A stretch of 64,000 bases of DNA from Spinactinospora alkalitolerans (GCF_013408795.1 NZ_JACCCC010000001.1:1674001-1738000), one strand, 5' to 3'; positions 16,420-25,466 are shown, numbered from the stretch's first letter. Translations and numbers: made by a program. Notes: a model not told the origin generated them from the letters alone.

Positions 16420-16546
16420 AACCTTGAAGCTCAGACACCCGACTGGCGGTGGCACCGTGGTAGGCCCGCTCGACGCGGCGGGACCCCTGAGGAGCCGTCA
16501 GGCGTGACGTGCCCCGAGCGTGAACCGGTAGAGGACAGTTCCAGCG
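16420..16546 (+). promoter_or_regulatory. leuS leader with T-box-like motif (tentative)
   Basis: The leader contains GGCGGTGGCACCGTGG (16444-16459), resembling the conserved T-box core GGGTGGNACCGCGG. Upstream, a possible Leu specifier CTC occurs in GAGCTCTCC (about 16400). Against it: the bulge would read UGGC, which should pair with a tRNA whose discriminator is G, whereas bacterial tRNA-Leu has A. The CGGTG-G-CACCG is also a simple palindrome. Kept as a weak candidate for translational control. Confidence 0.22.
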
Positions 16547-19042
16547 ATGACAGCGGTAGACGGAGACCAGGTGGCGAGCGACTCCTACGACGCCCGCGCC
16601 CTCCAGGACAAGTGGCAGGCCCGGTGGGCGAAGGAGAACCCCTTCGCGGCCAGTGAGGACCCGGCCGACGACCGCCCGCGCCGCTATGTGCTCGACATGT
16701 TCCCCTACCCCTCGGGCGACCTGCACATGGGCCACGCCGAGGCGTTCGCCATGGGCGACGTCGTCGCGCGCTACCGGTTCCAACTGGGCGAGAACGTCCT
16801 GCACCCGATCGGCTGGGACTCCTTCGGCCTGCCCGCCGAGAACGCCGCCATCAAGCGCGACTCCCACCCGGCGGAGTGGACCTACGCCAACATCGAGACC
16901 CAGGCCGAGTCGTTCAAGCGCTACGGCATCGCCCTGGACTGGTCGCGCCGGCTGCACACCAGCGACCCGGAGTACTACCGCTGGAACCAGTGGCTGTTCC
17001 TGCGCTTCTTCGACCGTGGCCTGGCCTACCGCAAGAACGGCCTGGTCAACTGGTGCCCCAAGGACCAGACCGTGCTCGCCAACGAGCAGGTGGTCCAGGG
17101 CCGGTGCGAGCGCTGCGGCACCGAGGTCGTGCGGCGCAGTCTGAACCAGTGGTATTTCAAGATCACCGACTACGCCGACCGGCTGCTGGAGGACATGGCC
17201 CATCTGGAGGGCAAGTGGCCCGAGCGCGTGCTGCTGATGCAGCGCAACTGGATCGGCCGGTCCCAGGGCGCCGACGTCAGGTTCGCGATCGAGGGCCGCG
17301 ACGAGCCGGTCACCGTGTTCACCACCCGGCCCGACACCCTCTACGGCGCGACCTTCTTCGTCGTCGCGGCCGACGCCGCCCTGGCCGACGAACTGTGCGC
17401 GCCCGAGCGGCGCGAGGCGTTCGAGGCCTACCGCCGGCAGGTGGCCAAGCTGACCGACATCGAACGCCAGTCCACCGAGCGCGAGAAGACCGGCGTCTTC
17501 CTGGGGCGCCACGCGATCAACCCGGTCACCGGCGAGCGCATCCCCGTCTGGGCCGCCGACTACGTGCTGGCCGAGTACGGGCACGGCGCGATCATGGCGG
17601 TGCCGGCGCACGACCAGCGCGACCTGGACTTCGCCTTGAAGTTCGACCTGCCGGTGCGCGTGGTCGTCGAGACCGGCGAGGCCGACCCGGTCGAGACGGG
17701 TGTCGCCACTCCCGGTGAGGGCACCCTGGTCAACTCCGGCCCGCTGGACGGCCTGGCCAAGAGCGACGCCATCCCGCGGATCATCGGGGTCCTGGCCGAG
17801 CGCGGCACCGGTGAGGGGACGATCAACTACCGGCTGCGCGACTGGCTGCTGTCCCGCCAGCGCTTCTGGGGCACCCCGATCCCGATCATCCACTGCCCCG
17901 AGTGCGGCGAGGTCGCCGTCCCCGACGAGCAGCTCCCGGTCAAGCTGCCGGAGAACCTCAAGGGCGCCGACCTGGCCCCCAAGGGCATCTCCCCGCTGGC
18001 GGCGGCCGCCGACTGGGTCAACGTCGACTGCCCCAAGTGCGGCGGCGCCGCCAAGCGCGACACCGACACCATGGACACCTTCGTCGACTCCTCCTGGTAC
18101 TACCTGCGCTACTGCTCGCCGCAGATGGACACCGCGCCCTTCGACGTCGACCGGGTCCGCAAGTGGGGGCCGATCGACCAGTACGTCGGAGGCGTCGAAC
18201 ACGCCATCCTGCACCTGCTCTACAGCCGGTTCTTCACCAAGGTGCTGCACGACATGGGCATGGTCGACTTCACCGAGCCCTTCACCCGGCTGCTCAACCA
18301 GGGCCAGGTGATCAACCAGGGCAAGGCCATGTCGAAGTCGCTGGACAACGGTGTCGACCTGGGCGAGGAGATCGACAAGTACGGTGTCGACGCCGTACGC
18401 CTGACCGTGGTGTTCGCCGGCCCGCCCGAGGAGGACATCGACTGGGCCGACGTCTCGCCGGCCGCGTCGCTGAAGTTCCTGAACCGCGCGTTCCGGGTCA
18501 TGGTGCAGGCCGGGGCGGCTTCGGCCCCCGGGACCGACCCGGCGGCGGGCGACCTCGCGCTGCGCAAGGTCACCCACCGGACCCTGCACAAGGTGACCGA
18601 GCTGGTCGAGGTCCAGCGCTTCAACGTCGCGGTCGCCCGCATCATGGAGCTGGTGACGGCCGCCCGCAAGGCCATCGACTCCGGCCCCGGCGCGGCCGAC
18701 CCCGCGGTCCGCGAGGCCGCCGAGGTCATCGCGGTCGCGCTGTCGCTGTTCGCCCCCTACGTCGCGGAGGAGGGCTGGGAGCGCCTGGGCCACACCGGAT
18801 CGGTGGCCGTCGGCAACTGGCGCACCCCCGACCCCGAACTGCTGGTCCAGGAGTCCGTGACCTGCGTCGTGCAGGTGGCCAGCAAGGTGCGGGACAAGCT
18901 GGAGGTCGCGCCCGACGTCTCCGAGGAGGAGCTGGAGCGCCTGGCGCTGGCCTCGGAGAAGGTCCAGGGCTTCATCGGCGACCGCCCGATCCGCAAGATC
19001 GTGGTGCGGGCGCCGAAGCTGGTCAACATCGTGGTGGGCTAG
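16547..19042 (+). CDS. leuS: leucyl-tRNA synthetase
   Basis: Class I aminoacyl-tRNA synthetase of 831 aa that charges tRNA-Leu. The HIGH signature appears as '[13 protein letters not shown]' near residues 55-67. A zinc-type knuckle 'CERCGTE' follows '[10 protein letters not shown]'. The CP1 editing domain shows '[14 protein letters not shown]' and '[10 protein letters not shown]'. The KMSKS loop is '[10 protein letters not shown]' near residue 595, and the anticodon-binding helical domain ends in 'KLVNIVVG'. The ATG at 16547 has AGAGGA about 9 bases upstream. It is a single-copy essential gene, apparently alone in its transcription unit. Confidence 0.97.
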   Translation: MTAVDGDQVASDSYDARALQDKWQARWAKENPFAASEDPADDRPRRYVLDMFPYPSGDLHMGHAEAFAMGDVVARYRFQLGENVLHPIGWDSFGLPAENAAIKRDSHPAEWTYANIETQAESFKRYGIALDWSRRLHTSDPEYYRWNQWLFLRFFDRGLAYRKNGLVNWCPKDQTVLANEQVVQGRCERCGTEVVRRSLNQWYFKITDYADRLLEDMAHLEGKWPERVLLMQRNWIGRSQGADVRFAIEGRDEPVTVFTTRPDTLYGATFFVVAADAALADELCAPERREAFEAYRRQVAKLTDIERQSTEREKTGVFLGRHAINPVTGERIPVWAADYVLAEYGHGAIMAVPAHDQRDLDFALKFDLPVRVVVETGEADPVETGVATPGEGTLVNSGPLDGLAKSDAIPRIIGVLAERGTGEGTINYRLRDWLLSRQRFWGTPIPIIHCPECGEVAVPDEQLPVKLPENLKGADLAPKGISPLAAAADWVNVDCPKCGGAAKRDTDTMDTFVDSSWYYLRYCSPQMDTAPFDVDRVRKWGPIDQYVGGVEHAILHLLYSRFFTKVLHDMGMVDFTEPFTRLLNQGQVINQGKAMSKSLDNGVDLGEEIDKYGVDAVRLTVVFAGPPEEDIDWADVSPAASLKFLNRAFRVMVQAGAASAPGTDPAAGDLALRKVTHRTLHKVTELVEVQRFNVAVARIMELVTAARKAIDSGPGAADPAVREAAEVIAVALSLFAPYVAEEGWERLGHTGSVAVGNWRTPDPELLVQESVTCVVQVASKVRDKLEVAPDVSEEELERLALASEKVQGFIGDRPIRKIVVRAPKLVNIVVG

Positions 19043-19138
19043 ACGACCCTGTCGGGCCCGACCGGCCGCGCGGAGCGCAGGCGCCCAGCCGTCCTCCTCC
19101 GTGCGGTGCCTTCAGCACGGGAGCGGAGCGAGGATTCC

Positions 19139-19768
19139 ATGGCCGAGACCGGCGCCGGGCGCAACCGGACCGTGCGCCCGCTGCTCGCGGCGGGCGGGGT
19201 CGCGGTGGTCACCGCGGTCTCGATCGCGGGCGGGATCGTCTGGGGCGCGAACGGGCCGGCCGCCGAGGCCGCGCCCGCCGACGCCTTCGCCGCGGCGCCC
19301 GGCTGCGACGCCGTCGGCTCCGGCGCCGTCGAATCCGTGGCGCCCTCGGCGGTCCTGGTCTCCGCCGAGCGGGGCCCGCTGGTCAACGCCGACGCCGGCG
19401 GCTGCGCGTGGTCGTCGGTGGACGTCGAAGACGCCGCTCCGCGCACCCTCCAGGTCGACTTCACGGCGCACTTCACCGACAAGGCCGGTGAGACGAGCGG
19501 TGAGCAGGCCGCGGCGGAGGAGATGCGGCGTCTGGCCCCCGTGGGGGAGCTGGACGGCGCGGCCCCCGTGGCGGCCCTGGGCGAGGACGCGCTGATGTGG
19601 CCGAGCACGGCCGTCCGGGGCGCGGCCGAGGTGGCCTTCCGCCGGGACAACCTCGTGGTGCGGATCTGGTACGGCGGTGACGAGGACGCCGACGGGGCGG
19701 CGCTGGACTACGAGGACGCCCGCGACCGCGCGGTCGCGGTCGCCGAGGAGCTGGCGGCGGCGCTGTAG
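19139..19768 (+). CDS. membrane-anchored protein with extracytoplasmic domain, 209 aa
   Basis: N-terminal transmembrane helix (about residues 18-40, 'GGVAVVTAVSIAGGIVWGA'), an Ala-rich linker and an outside domain of about 160 aa. Two cysteines ('APGCDAVG' and 'DAGGCAWSSV') may form a disulfide. The layout resembles the DUF3558-like secreted proteins of actinobacteria and, loosely, the two paralogues downstream, although sequence identity with them is low by eye. The ATG at 19139 follows GAGGA. Function unknown. Confidence 0.65.
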   Translation: MAETGAGRNRTVRPLLAAGGVAVVTAVSIAGGIVWGANGPAAEAAPADAFAAAPGCDAVGSGAVESVAPSAVLVSAERGPLVNADAGGCAWSSVDVEDAAPRTLQVDFTAHFTDKAGETSGEQAAAEEMRRLAPVGELDGAAPVAALGEDALMWPSTAVRGAAEVAFRRDNLVVRIWYGGDEDADGAALDYEDARDRAVAVAEELAAAL

Positions 19769-20374
19769 CCGGTCGGCGCCGAGATCGTTGATGGGGTTTG
19801 GAAAGCCGCGGTCGCAGCTCCCCGTTCGCCCCTGGCGGCCCGGGAAGGCTGCCGTCAGCGCGCCGGCGGTACGGAAGGTCACGCCGCACGGTCCCGTGCC
19901 GGTCGCCCGCCACAGACGGCCGGGAACCTGCACGGCGGAGATCCCGCGGCCTTTCGCGTCGCCAGACGCTGCGCGCCGACAACAGCCCCATCAGGCTCGC
20001 AGAGGTCAGGCAGGGCCTGGAAGCAGTCCCGCCCTCTTCCATCAGCGATCGAGGGGCCGGTCGTACCCGTGCACCGGACGGCGCAGCGCCTCGCCGGTGG
20101 CGAGCGCGACGGATTTTCGGTTCCCGCCTCTTCGCCGTGGAACCCCTCTTCTTCCGACTGCGTCGTAACCATGTCGATTCCGGCGGGGTCGGATGCCGGA
20201 ATCGGCCGCGTCCGTTCCATCGGAGCCGTCAGGACCCCGTGAGGACCGCGGATCCGGAACGCGCGGTGTCGATCAGGTAACCGCCGCCCGTTTTGTGCCG
20301 GGATGGGGGTGGCCGACCAGTAACGTGGATCTGCTGATCAGCCTGACCTTCGGTGCAGGAAAGGGGACTCGCCG
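19769..20374. other. 606-base region without a convincing gene
   Basis: Several frames are open but none has a ribosome binding site, a steady third-position bias or a recognisable product. GC is somewhat lower from about 20050 to 20340 than in neighbouring genes. No tRNA, terminator or repeat of the dispersed family is seen. It may hold a long regulatory leader for the following gene or a decayed gene. Confidence 0.4.
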
Positions 20375-21133
20375 ATGGCCCAGCCACCCTACGGGGGGCC
20401 GCCGCCGGGACCGTCCGGCGGGCCGCCCGGCCCGCCGGGTCCGCCCGGTCCGCAGGGCCCGGCCCGGCCGACCGGCTTCGGGCCGTCCCCGGTCCCGGCC
20501 GACGCAGACCCCTACCTGGGAGAGGCACCCAAGAGCAGACGGGGGTGCGCGATCGCCGCACTCGTGAGCCTGGTCATCGCGGTCCTGCTGCTGGGCGGCG
20601 GGGGCGTCGGCACGTTCGTGTGGCTCAACGGCGACGGCGGCGACTTCGACGCGGCCCCCGACTGCTCCGCAGGGGAGGGGGAGGCGCTGGCGAGGCTCGT
20701 CACCGACTACGAGGCCGACCTCGACGAACGGATCGATACAAGGGAGCAGCAGTGGTGGGAGGGCAGGCAGTGCCACTGGACGACGACCGCCGCCACCTCT
20801 GGTCTGCCGGCCAGTGCGAGCCTGGTCTTCATCCGCAACGGCAACCGCCTGGGTGTCGGCGGCGAGGCCGAGGCCGAGGCCGACCTGGACAGGGAGGTCG
20901 GGAGCAGTCCCGCCACACCGCTGTCCGGCCTCGGGGACGAGGCCGTGGCCTGGTACGACGATCAGAACCTGCTCGGCTGTGTCGGGGTCCGGATGTCCAA
21001 CCTGTTCATCTCGACCTGCTACGAGGCGGCCACGAACTACAGCGGCACGGAGCCGGTCACCGAGGAGGAGGCCAAGACGGGCGCGGAGGATTTCGCGCGC
21101 GAAGTGGTCGATACCATCGGCGCCGGCGCCTGA
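20375..21133 (+). CDS. Pro/Gly-rich single-pass membrane protein, paralogue A
   Basis: 252 aa. The N-terminal ~50 residues are a cytoplasmic Pro/Gly tail (MAQPPYGGPPPGPSGGPPG), followed by 'SRRGCAIAALVSLVIAVLLL' as the membrane helix and an extracytoplasmic domain with four conserved cysteines: 'PDCSAGEG', 'GRQCHW', 'LGCVGVRMSN' and 'STCYEA'. The next gene matches it in the tail, helix and all four cysteine contexts, so the pair is a tandem duplication. Proline-rich tails of this kind occur on many actinobacterial membrane proteins, including kinase partners. The ATG follows AGGAAAGGGG. Role unknown; sensing or envelope integrity is a guess. Confidence 0.8.
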   Translation: MAQPPYGGPPPGPSGGPPGPPGPPGPQGPARPTGFGPSPVPADADPYLGEAPKSRRGCAIAALVSLVIAVLLLGGGGVGTFVWLNGDGGDFDAAPDCSAGEGEALARLVTDYEADLDERIDTREQQWWEGRQCHWTTTAATSGLPASASLVFIRNGNRLGVGGEAEAEADLDREVGSSPATPLSGLGDEAVAWYDDQNLLGCVGVRMSNLFISTCYEAATNYSGTEPVTEEEAKTGAEDFAREVVDTIGAGA

Positions 21134-21264
21134 CCACCGCCCCCGTGCGTGAACCGGTGGGTGCCCGGCACGGCACCGGCCACGCGGCCTCTCGTGGTCC
21201 GGCTCGGCGACACCGCCGCCCGCGGCCCGCAAACGTCATCCCATAGCAAAACGAGGAACAGCAC

Positions 21265-22098
21265 ATGGCTCAGCCACCTTATGGCGGCCCCCCGCAGGGG
21301 CCTTACGGTTCCCAGCCCCCCGGACCGGGAGGTCCTCAGGGGCCGCCACCGCCGCCCGGACCGGGCGGCCCCCAGGGGCCCTACGGCCCCAACCCCTACC
21401 TGTCGTCCCCCCAGCCGCGCAAGAGCAACGGCTGCGCCATCGCCGCCATCATCGGCGTCGTGATCGTGGTCGTCCTGGCCATCGCGATCGTCGGGGTCGT
21501 CTTCCTGGCCTCGGGCGACGACTCCGGGGGCACGGAGACGGGCGGGGGCGGCAGCGCCGGCGGCTCCGGCGACTCCGGGAACTCGCAGGACGCCGGCCCC
21601 TCCTACTACACGACGCTGCCCGACTGCTCGATCGGTGAGGGCGCGTCGCTGTCCACGCTGGTCCCCGACTACCAGCGGTCCACCGACGAGGCGATGGACA
21701 CCGGCGGTCAGGACTGGTGGGACGGCCGGGAGTGCGCCTGGCAGACGGGTTCGGGCCACACCGGGATGCCGGCGTTCGGCTACCTGCAGATCATGCGCAA
21801 TGACGACCGCTCGGGCGTCAGCGGGGCCGAGGAGACCGAGACCGACCTGGAGACGGCCAGCGAGGGCTACGCCACGACGCCGGTCGACGGCCTGGGCGAC
21901 GAAGCTCAGGCCTGGTACGACACCGAGGGCAAGCTCGGCTGCGTGGGCGTGCGGATGTCCAACATGTACTTCACCTCGTGCTACGACCAGGCGACCGACT
22001 ACGCCTTCGAGGAGTCCGTCCCCGAGCAGGAGGCGATCGACGGGGCCGAGGACCTGGCACGTGAGGCCGCCGACGCGATCGCGACCGGCGGTTACTAG
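21265..22098 (+). CDS. Pro/Gly-rich single-pass membrane protein, paralogue B
   Basis: 277 aa, tandem paralogue of the gene at 20375, starting with the same MAQPPYGGPP. The order is Pro/Gly/Gln tail (about 50 residues), 'NGCAIAAIIGVVIVVVLAIA' membrane helix, a Gly/Ser/Asp linker of about 30 residues absent from paralogue A, and the same cysteine domain ('PDCSIGEG', 'GRECAW', 'LGCVGVRMSN', 'TSCYDQ'). The ATG at 21265 follows GAGGA. The 131-base gap to paralogue A could contain a promoter. A perfect 15-bp terminator follows. Confidence 0.8.
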   Translation: MAQPPYGGPPQGPYGSQPPGPGGPQGPPPPPGPGGPQGPYGPNPYLSSPQPRKSNGCAIAAIIGVVIVVVLAIAIVGVVFLASGDDSGGTETGGGGSAGGSGDSGNSQDAGPSYYTTLPDCSIGEGASLSTLVPDYQRSTDEAMDTGGQDWWDGRECAWQTGSGHTGMPAFGYLQIMRNDDRSGVSGAEETETDLETASEGYATTPVDGLGDEAQAWYDTEGKLGCVGVRMSNMYFTSCYDQATDYAFEESVPEQEAIDGAEDLAREAADAIATGGY

Positions 22099-22123
22099 GA
22101 GGACCGGGAAGGACTGACGGACC

Positions 22124-22155
22124 GCGGCCGCGGCGTCCTCGGACGCCGCGGCCGC
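22124..22155 (+). terminator. strong hairpin after paralogue B
   Basis: GCGGCCGCGGCGTCC (22124-22138) is perfectly complementary to 22141-22155, a 15-bp stem 26 bases after the stop codon. It may also end the convergent hydrolase transcript. Confidence 0.65.
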
Positions 22156-22224
22156 CGCGCTTTCCCGGCCCGTGACGCCGGTGCCGCCGGGCGCGGGGAA
22201 CCCCTCAGGCGGGCGGAGAAGCCC

Positions 22225-23307
22225 TCAGAGTGCTCGGTCCAGGAAGTCGGTGACCGCCGGTGCGGCGTCGGGCGAGAACGGCCGGTCCGCGTCCAGCACG
22301 GGTGCGCCGGGGGAGTCGTCGTGGATCCGGAAGACGTGGTCGGCGTCGGGAAGGTCCACCCGCGACCCGTCGTCCAGACCGGTCATGAGCCGGTCCACCT
22401 CCTCGTCGACGACCTGGGAGTCGGCCGTCCCCCACAGCACGAGCGTGCTGACCCGCGCCGGCAGCTCCTCGGCGAGGCGCACCGGGTCCATGGCATCGAT
22501 CTCGCGCAGGAACGGTTCGGTGCTCGGACCGAAGAGCGGGGCCAGTTCGGGGGCGAGGTCCTCGGGCACCGGCTCGTCGGCACGGATCCGGCTGATGGCG
22601 TAGCGGGTGTCGGACAGCAGGGCCGTGGCGCGCTCGGCGTCGAGCGCCCCCGCGCTCTCGCCGGTGCGCACCTGCTCGGTGAGCTGCCGGTCGAGGATGT
22701 CCAGGTAGCGGTCGCCCACCGGTGCGGCCAGGATCAGCGCCTTGGGCGGGTGGTCCGCCACGACCCGCGGGGCGCGCAGCGCGAACAGGCTGCCCTCGCT
22801 GTGGCCGAGCACGAGCAGTCTGGAGGGGTCCACCTCGGGCTGGGCGAGCAGCTCCGCGTAGGCGGCGGCCATCTCGTCCTCGAACACCCCGTAGCCGACC
22901 GGGTCGTCCTCCTCGCGCGAGGCCGTTCCGGTCTCCCCGGAGCCGAGCTTGTCGTAGCGCAGCGAGGCGACTCCGGCATCGGCCAGGACCCGGGCGAAGT
23001 TGGCGTTGGTGTCGGCGTCCGGCCGCGCGTCGCTGTTGCCGTTCCGGTCGGTCGGTCCGCTCCCGGAGATGATCAGCGCGGCGGGGATCGAGCCCTCGGC
23101 GCCGTCGGGGACGGCGAAGGTGCCGTACAGGGTGTCGGGCCCGCTCTCGAAGCTCACCTCGCGCTCCGCCGCGGCGATATCGGAGGGCGCGGCTCCGGCC
23201 TCGTCGGGGTCGTCGGAGGGAGCGCAGGCGACGGAGAGCAGCAGGGCGCCGCCGGTCGCGAGGACGCCGAGCGCGCGCGTCGAAACGGGGTGGGGCGGAG
23301 AGGCCAT
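22225..23307 (-). CDS. alpha/beta-hydrolase lipoprotein (serine esterase/peptidase-like)
   Basis: Exported lipoprotein of 360 aa with lipobox 'LLSVAC' about 25 residues from the start. The alpha/beta-hydrolase fold is marked by the oxyanion region 'ALIISGSGPTDRNG', 'LRYDKLGSGET', the nucleophile elbow 'LGHSEGS' (serine), a candidate acid in 'LWGTADSQV' and the histidine in 'LPDADHVF'. This arrangement is typical of the BAAT/dienelactone-hydrolase-like esterases found in actinobacterial envelopes; the substrate is unknown. The ATG at 23307 has TACGGT 7 bases upstream. GTAGGGGGC also lies there, so leaderless or ordinary initiation are both possible. Confidence 0.82.
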   Translation of the reverse strand: MASPPHPVSTRALGVLATGGALLLSVACAPSDDPDEAGAAPSDIAAAEREVSFESGPDTLYGTFAVPDGAEGSIPAALIISGSGPTDRNGNSDARPDADTNANFARVLADAGVASLRYDKLGSGETGTASREEDDPVGYGVFEDEMAAAYAELLAQPEVDPSRLLVLGHSEGSLFALRAPRVVADHPPKALILAAPVGDRYLDILDRQLTEQVRTGESAGALDAERATALLSDTRYAISRIRADEPVPEDLAPELAPLFGPSTEPFLREIDAMDPVRLAEELPARVSTLVLWGTADSQVVDEEVDRLMTGLDDGSRVDLPDADHVFRIHDDSPGAPVLDADRPFSPDAAPAVTDFLDRAL

Positions 23308-23314
23308 GCCCCCT

Positions 23315-23320
23315 ACCGTA
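23315..23320 (-). promoter_or_regulatory. -10 element upstream of the hydrolase gene
   Basis: TACGGT on the minus strand, 7 bases before the ATG at 23307, a leaderless-type spacing. A G-rich stretch between the two could also act as a ribosome binding site, so this is the least certain of the set. Confidence 0.35.
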
Positions 23321-23384
23321 TGCCGCTTTCGTTCCACGGGGATCGGCGGCGCCGCGGTAACCATTGAGTCGCAGAACGGTGAAA

Positions 23385-23416
23385 GGGCCCGTGATCCGGG
23401 TGCGGATCACGGGCCC
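23385..23416 (-). terminator. strong terminator downstream of lexA
   Basis: GGGCCCGTGATCC (23385-23397) pairs perfectly with 23404-23416 across a 6-base loop, 22 bases past the lexA stop on the minus strand. Confidence 0.7.
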
Positions 23417-23438
23417 GTGCCAAATCGAGGCCGACTCG

Positions 23439-24206
23439 TTACACCTTGCGCATGACCGCGACCACCTTGCCCAGGATGGTGGCCTCGTCGCCGTTGATGG
23501 GCGCGTAGGCGCTGTTGCGGGGGAGCAGCCAGACGTGGTCGTCCTCGCGCTTGAACGCCTTGACCGTCGCCTCGTCGCCGAGCAGCGCGGCGACGATGTC
23601 GCCGTTGTTGGCGTCGGGCTGCTGCCGCACGACGACCAGGTCGCCGTCGGTGATGGCGGCGTCGATCATCGAGTCGCCGACGACGTTGAGCATGAAGAGC
23701 CGGCCCTCGCCGACGATCTGCCGGGGCAGCGTCAGCACATCCTCGACCGCCTCCTCGGCGAGGACCGGACCGCCCGCGGCGATCCGCCCGACGACCGGGA
23801 CGTCGGCCGCGCGGGTGACGTCGGCGGCCCGGTGCTCGTCGCCGAGTCCGTCCCAGGAGCGCACCGGAGGCTGTCCGGGAATGCGAATTTCGACCGCCCG
23901 TGGGCGATTCTGGTCGCGGTGGAGGTAGCCCTTGCGTTGCAACACCTTCAGTTGGTGCGCGACACTGGAGGGGCTGGACAGTCCCACCGCATCGCCGATC
24001 TCTCGGATGGACGGTGGGTACCCGCGTTGCCGTACGTAACGGTGGATGACGTTCAGGACGCTCTGCTGGCGGGCCGTGAGTTTCGGGGCCGAGTCCGGCG
24101 GGGTCGCAGAGGCCTGGGCGTCTGTGGCCGTGGCGGCGGACCGGAGCACGCTGACGGATCTGTCGTCCGCGTGAGGTTCCCGTGTTCCGTGGTTCTCCTC
24201 CGGCAC
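23439..24206 (-). CDS. lexA: LexA repressor, SOS regulator
   Basis: Transcriptional repressor and self-cleaving serine protease of 255 aa. The winged HTH is '[20 protein letters not shown]' near residues 64-83. The RecA-stimulated cleavage site is Ala-Gly in '[12 protein letters not shown]' (about residues 144/145). The catalytic serine is in 'VVGDSMIDA' (about 179) and the lysine in 'ATVKAFKRE' (about 216). The frame stays open far upstream, but the GTG at 24206 is preceded by GAGGAGG at a 6-base spacing, which fixes the start. It is divergent from a LysM membrane gene, with two SOS operators between them, so it should be autoregulated. Confidence 0.96.
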   Translation of the reverse strand: MPEENHGTREPHADDRSVSVLRSAATATDAQASATPPDSAPKLTARQQSVLNVIHRYVRQRGYPPSIREIGDAVGLSSPSSVAHQLKVLQRKGYLHRDQNRPRAVEIRIPGQPPVRSWDGLGDEHRAADVTRAADVPVVGRIAAGGPVLAEEAVEDVLTLPRQIVGEGRLFMLNVVGDSMIDAAITDGDLVVVRQQPDANNGDIVAALLGDEATVKAFKREDDHVWLLPRNSAYAPINGDEATILGKVVAVMRKV

Positions 24207-24339
24207 GTCCGGCCTCCTCGGCGGTCGGTGTTCTCGGTGTGGGCTGTCAGCGGTCGTCGTCCGTGGTCGTGTAACGACGGTGTATCGAAGCGGCGTCGCA
24301 TGAGCGACGGCGCCGGTATACCGCAGTGAAACATGTCCA

Positions 24340-24368
24340 ACATTAGTGCTTGGGCAAGGCAATATCAA
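24340..24368 (-). promoter_or_regulatory. lexA promoter
   Basis: On the minus strand TTGATA (24363-24368) and TAATGT (24340-24345) are separated by exactly 17 bases. The -35 overlaps the SOS box at 24365-24380, so LexA bound there would block polymerase. The predicted leader is about 125 bases. Confidence 0.6.
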
Positions 24369-24380
24369 ACAAACGTTCGA
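24365..24380 (+). promoter_or_regulatory. SOS box 1 (LexA operator)
   Basis: TCAAACAAACGTTCGA fits CGAAC-N4-GTTCG with one mismatch in the left half-site. It overlaps the lexA -35 hexamer. Confidence 0.75.
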
Positions 24381-24387
24381 GATGGTG

Positions 24388-24416
24388 CTGAAAAATCCGG
24401 CGGGATGCGGTAATAA
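24388..24416 (+). promoter_or_regulatory. candidate promoter of the LysM gene
   Basis: CTGAAA (24388-24393), a 17-base spacer and TAATAA (24411-24416). The predicted start of transcription falls inside SOS box 2. Confidence 0.35.
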
Positions 24417-24432
24417 TCGAACGTTAGTTCTA
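24417..24432 (+). promoter_or_regulatory. SOS box 2 (LexA operator)
   Basis: TCGAACGTTAGTTCTA fits CGAAC-N4-GTTCG with one mismatch in the right half-site. It lies 28 bases before the LysM gene start and covers its predicted transcription start. Confidence 0.8.
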
Positions 24433-24459
24433 ATGGACTGGCGTTCGAAGGTGAGGACG

Positions 24460-25056
24460 ATGCCTGAACCGGCTCTGCAGCTCCCCTCCGACTCCGAATC
24501 CGGCGGACCCGTCGCCGGACCCGCGCGGAAGCGGGCTCCGCGCGCTCGGCGGCGAAAGCCGCGGGGTGCGCTCACCCCGGCGGAGCGCCCCGCGTACCAT
24601 CGCGACGTCTACGACTGGTCCCTGGAGATCCCCGAATGGCTAGGAGAACCCGTGAGCGCTGAGAGTGGTGGCGGCGTGGCCGTCATGGCCCCGGGAGCGC
24701 TCACGGAGCTTCCCGACCTCCATTCGTTCGAACCGATCCGGCACGGCGCCAGGCTGACCAGGCGCGGGCGGGTGGTGCTCATCTCCACCCTGGCCGCCGT
24801 CACCACCGCGGGCTTCGCCGTGCTGATCCTGGTCGCCGTGGCCCTGGGCGCCTCGCCCGCCGGAGCCTCCGCCGATTCGCTCATGCTGCCGCCCCCGGAG
24901 ACGATCGTCGTCAGGGACGGCGACACGCTCTGGGGAATCGCCGAGCAGGTGCGGCCCGACGACGACCCCCGCCGGACCGTGCACGAGATCGTCGAGATCA
25001 ACGACCTGACCAGCACCACGCTCGAACCCGGCCAGAAGCTCGAACTGCCCTCCTGA
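24460..25056 (+). CDS. LysM-domain membrane protein, likely SOS-induced cell division inhibitor
   Basis: 198 aa with a cytoplasmic N-terminal region of about 110 residues, one membrane helix ('[20 protein letters not shown]') and a C-terminal LysM domain ('[16 protein letters not shown] ... [12 protein letters not shown]') that binds peptidoglycan outside the cell. The layout and the divergent position next to lexA match YneA of Bacillus, DivS of Corynebacterium and Rv2719c of M. tuberculosis, small SOS-induced proteins that delay septation. The function is therefore inferred from context. I start at the ATG at 24460 (AAGG upstream); an in-frame ATG at 24433 would add nine residues. Two SOS boxes precede it. 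Confidence 0.82.
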   Translation: MPEPALQLPSDSESGGPVAGPARKRAPRARRRKPRGALTPAERPAYHRDVYDWSLEIPEWLGEPVSAESGGGVAVMAPGALTELPDLHSFEPIRHGARLTRRGRVVLISTLAAVTTAGFAVLILVAVALGASPAGASADSLMLPPPETIVVRDGDTLWGIAEQVRPDDDPRRTVHEIVEINDLTSTTLEPGQKLELPS

Positions 25057-25270
25057 CCGCCGTCGGCAGCACCGCCCGACGGGCGCCGGTGCCCGCCGGC
25101 CCTCCGGCCGGTGACGCCGGCGCAGTGGCGTCGGGCACGCCGATCGGCGCGGCTTCTCACACCGTCCGCGCGCGACACGCCCGGATCGGTTCCCGTTATC
25201 CCCGCGGTGACCTGAGAATTTGTCTCGGAACCCCTCCCACCGGTTTGCGCCCGCCCGGCAACGGTCATAA
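25057..25270. other. intergenic spacer upstream of the NrdR boxes
   Basis: 214 bases between the LysM gene and the nrdR operators. No gene, tRNA or convincing terminator seen. Confidence 0.4.
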
Positions 25271-25275
25271 GTTGA

Positions 25276-25291
25276 CCACAACATCTTGTGC
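25276..25291 (+). promoter_or_regulatory. NrdR box 1
   Basis: CCACAACATCTTGTGC contains the palindrome CACAA-N4-TTGTG and matches the general form of NrdR boxes. A TTGACC hexamer overlaps its left edge (25272-25277) and could be the -35. Confidence 0.6.
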
Positions 25292-25307
25292 TTACTTGGG
25301 GGCGAGC

Positions 25308-25323
25308 CGCCCACAAATTGTGC
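25308..25323 (+). promoter_or_regulatory. NrdR box 2
   Basis: CGCCCACAAATTGTGC agrees with box 1 at 11 of 16 positions, and the shared TTGTGCTTA is exactly 32 bases apart, three helical turns, the spacing expected for paired NrdR boxes. Confidence 0.55.
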
Positions 25324-25466
25324 TTAAGTAGGTACCTGATCTCTTCGGGGCCTTCGCCTCGGAGGGGACGAGAGCGCCCGCAGGGCTGCCCGCCGCCGGT
25401 GAGCACGGGCCGCCCGCGCGTGCGCGGGGAGATGATCGATGTGGATCTGGGGGGAGGCGTGCCGGC

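Noticed and set aside
20000-20040. GAGGTCAGGCAGGGCCTGGAAGCAG, resembling the signal recognition particle RNA core
   Set aside because: The conserved GTCAGGYCCGGAAGGRAGCA order is broken by insertions, and the flanks do not form the long SRP hairpin.
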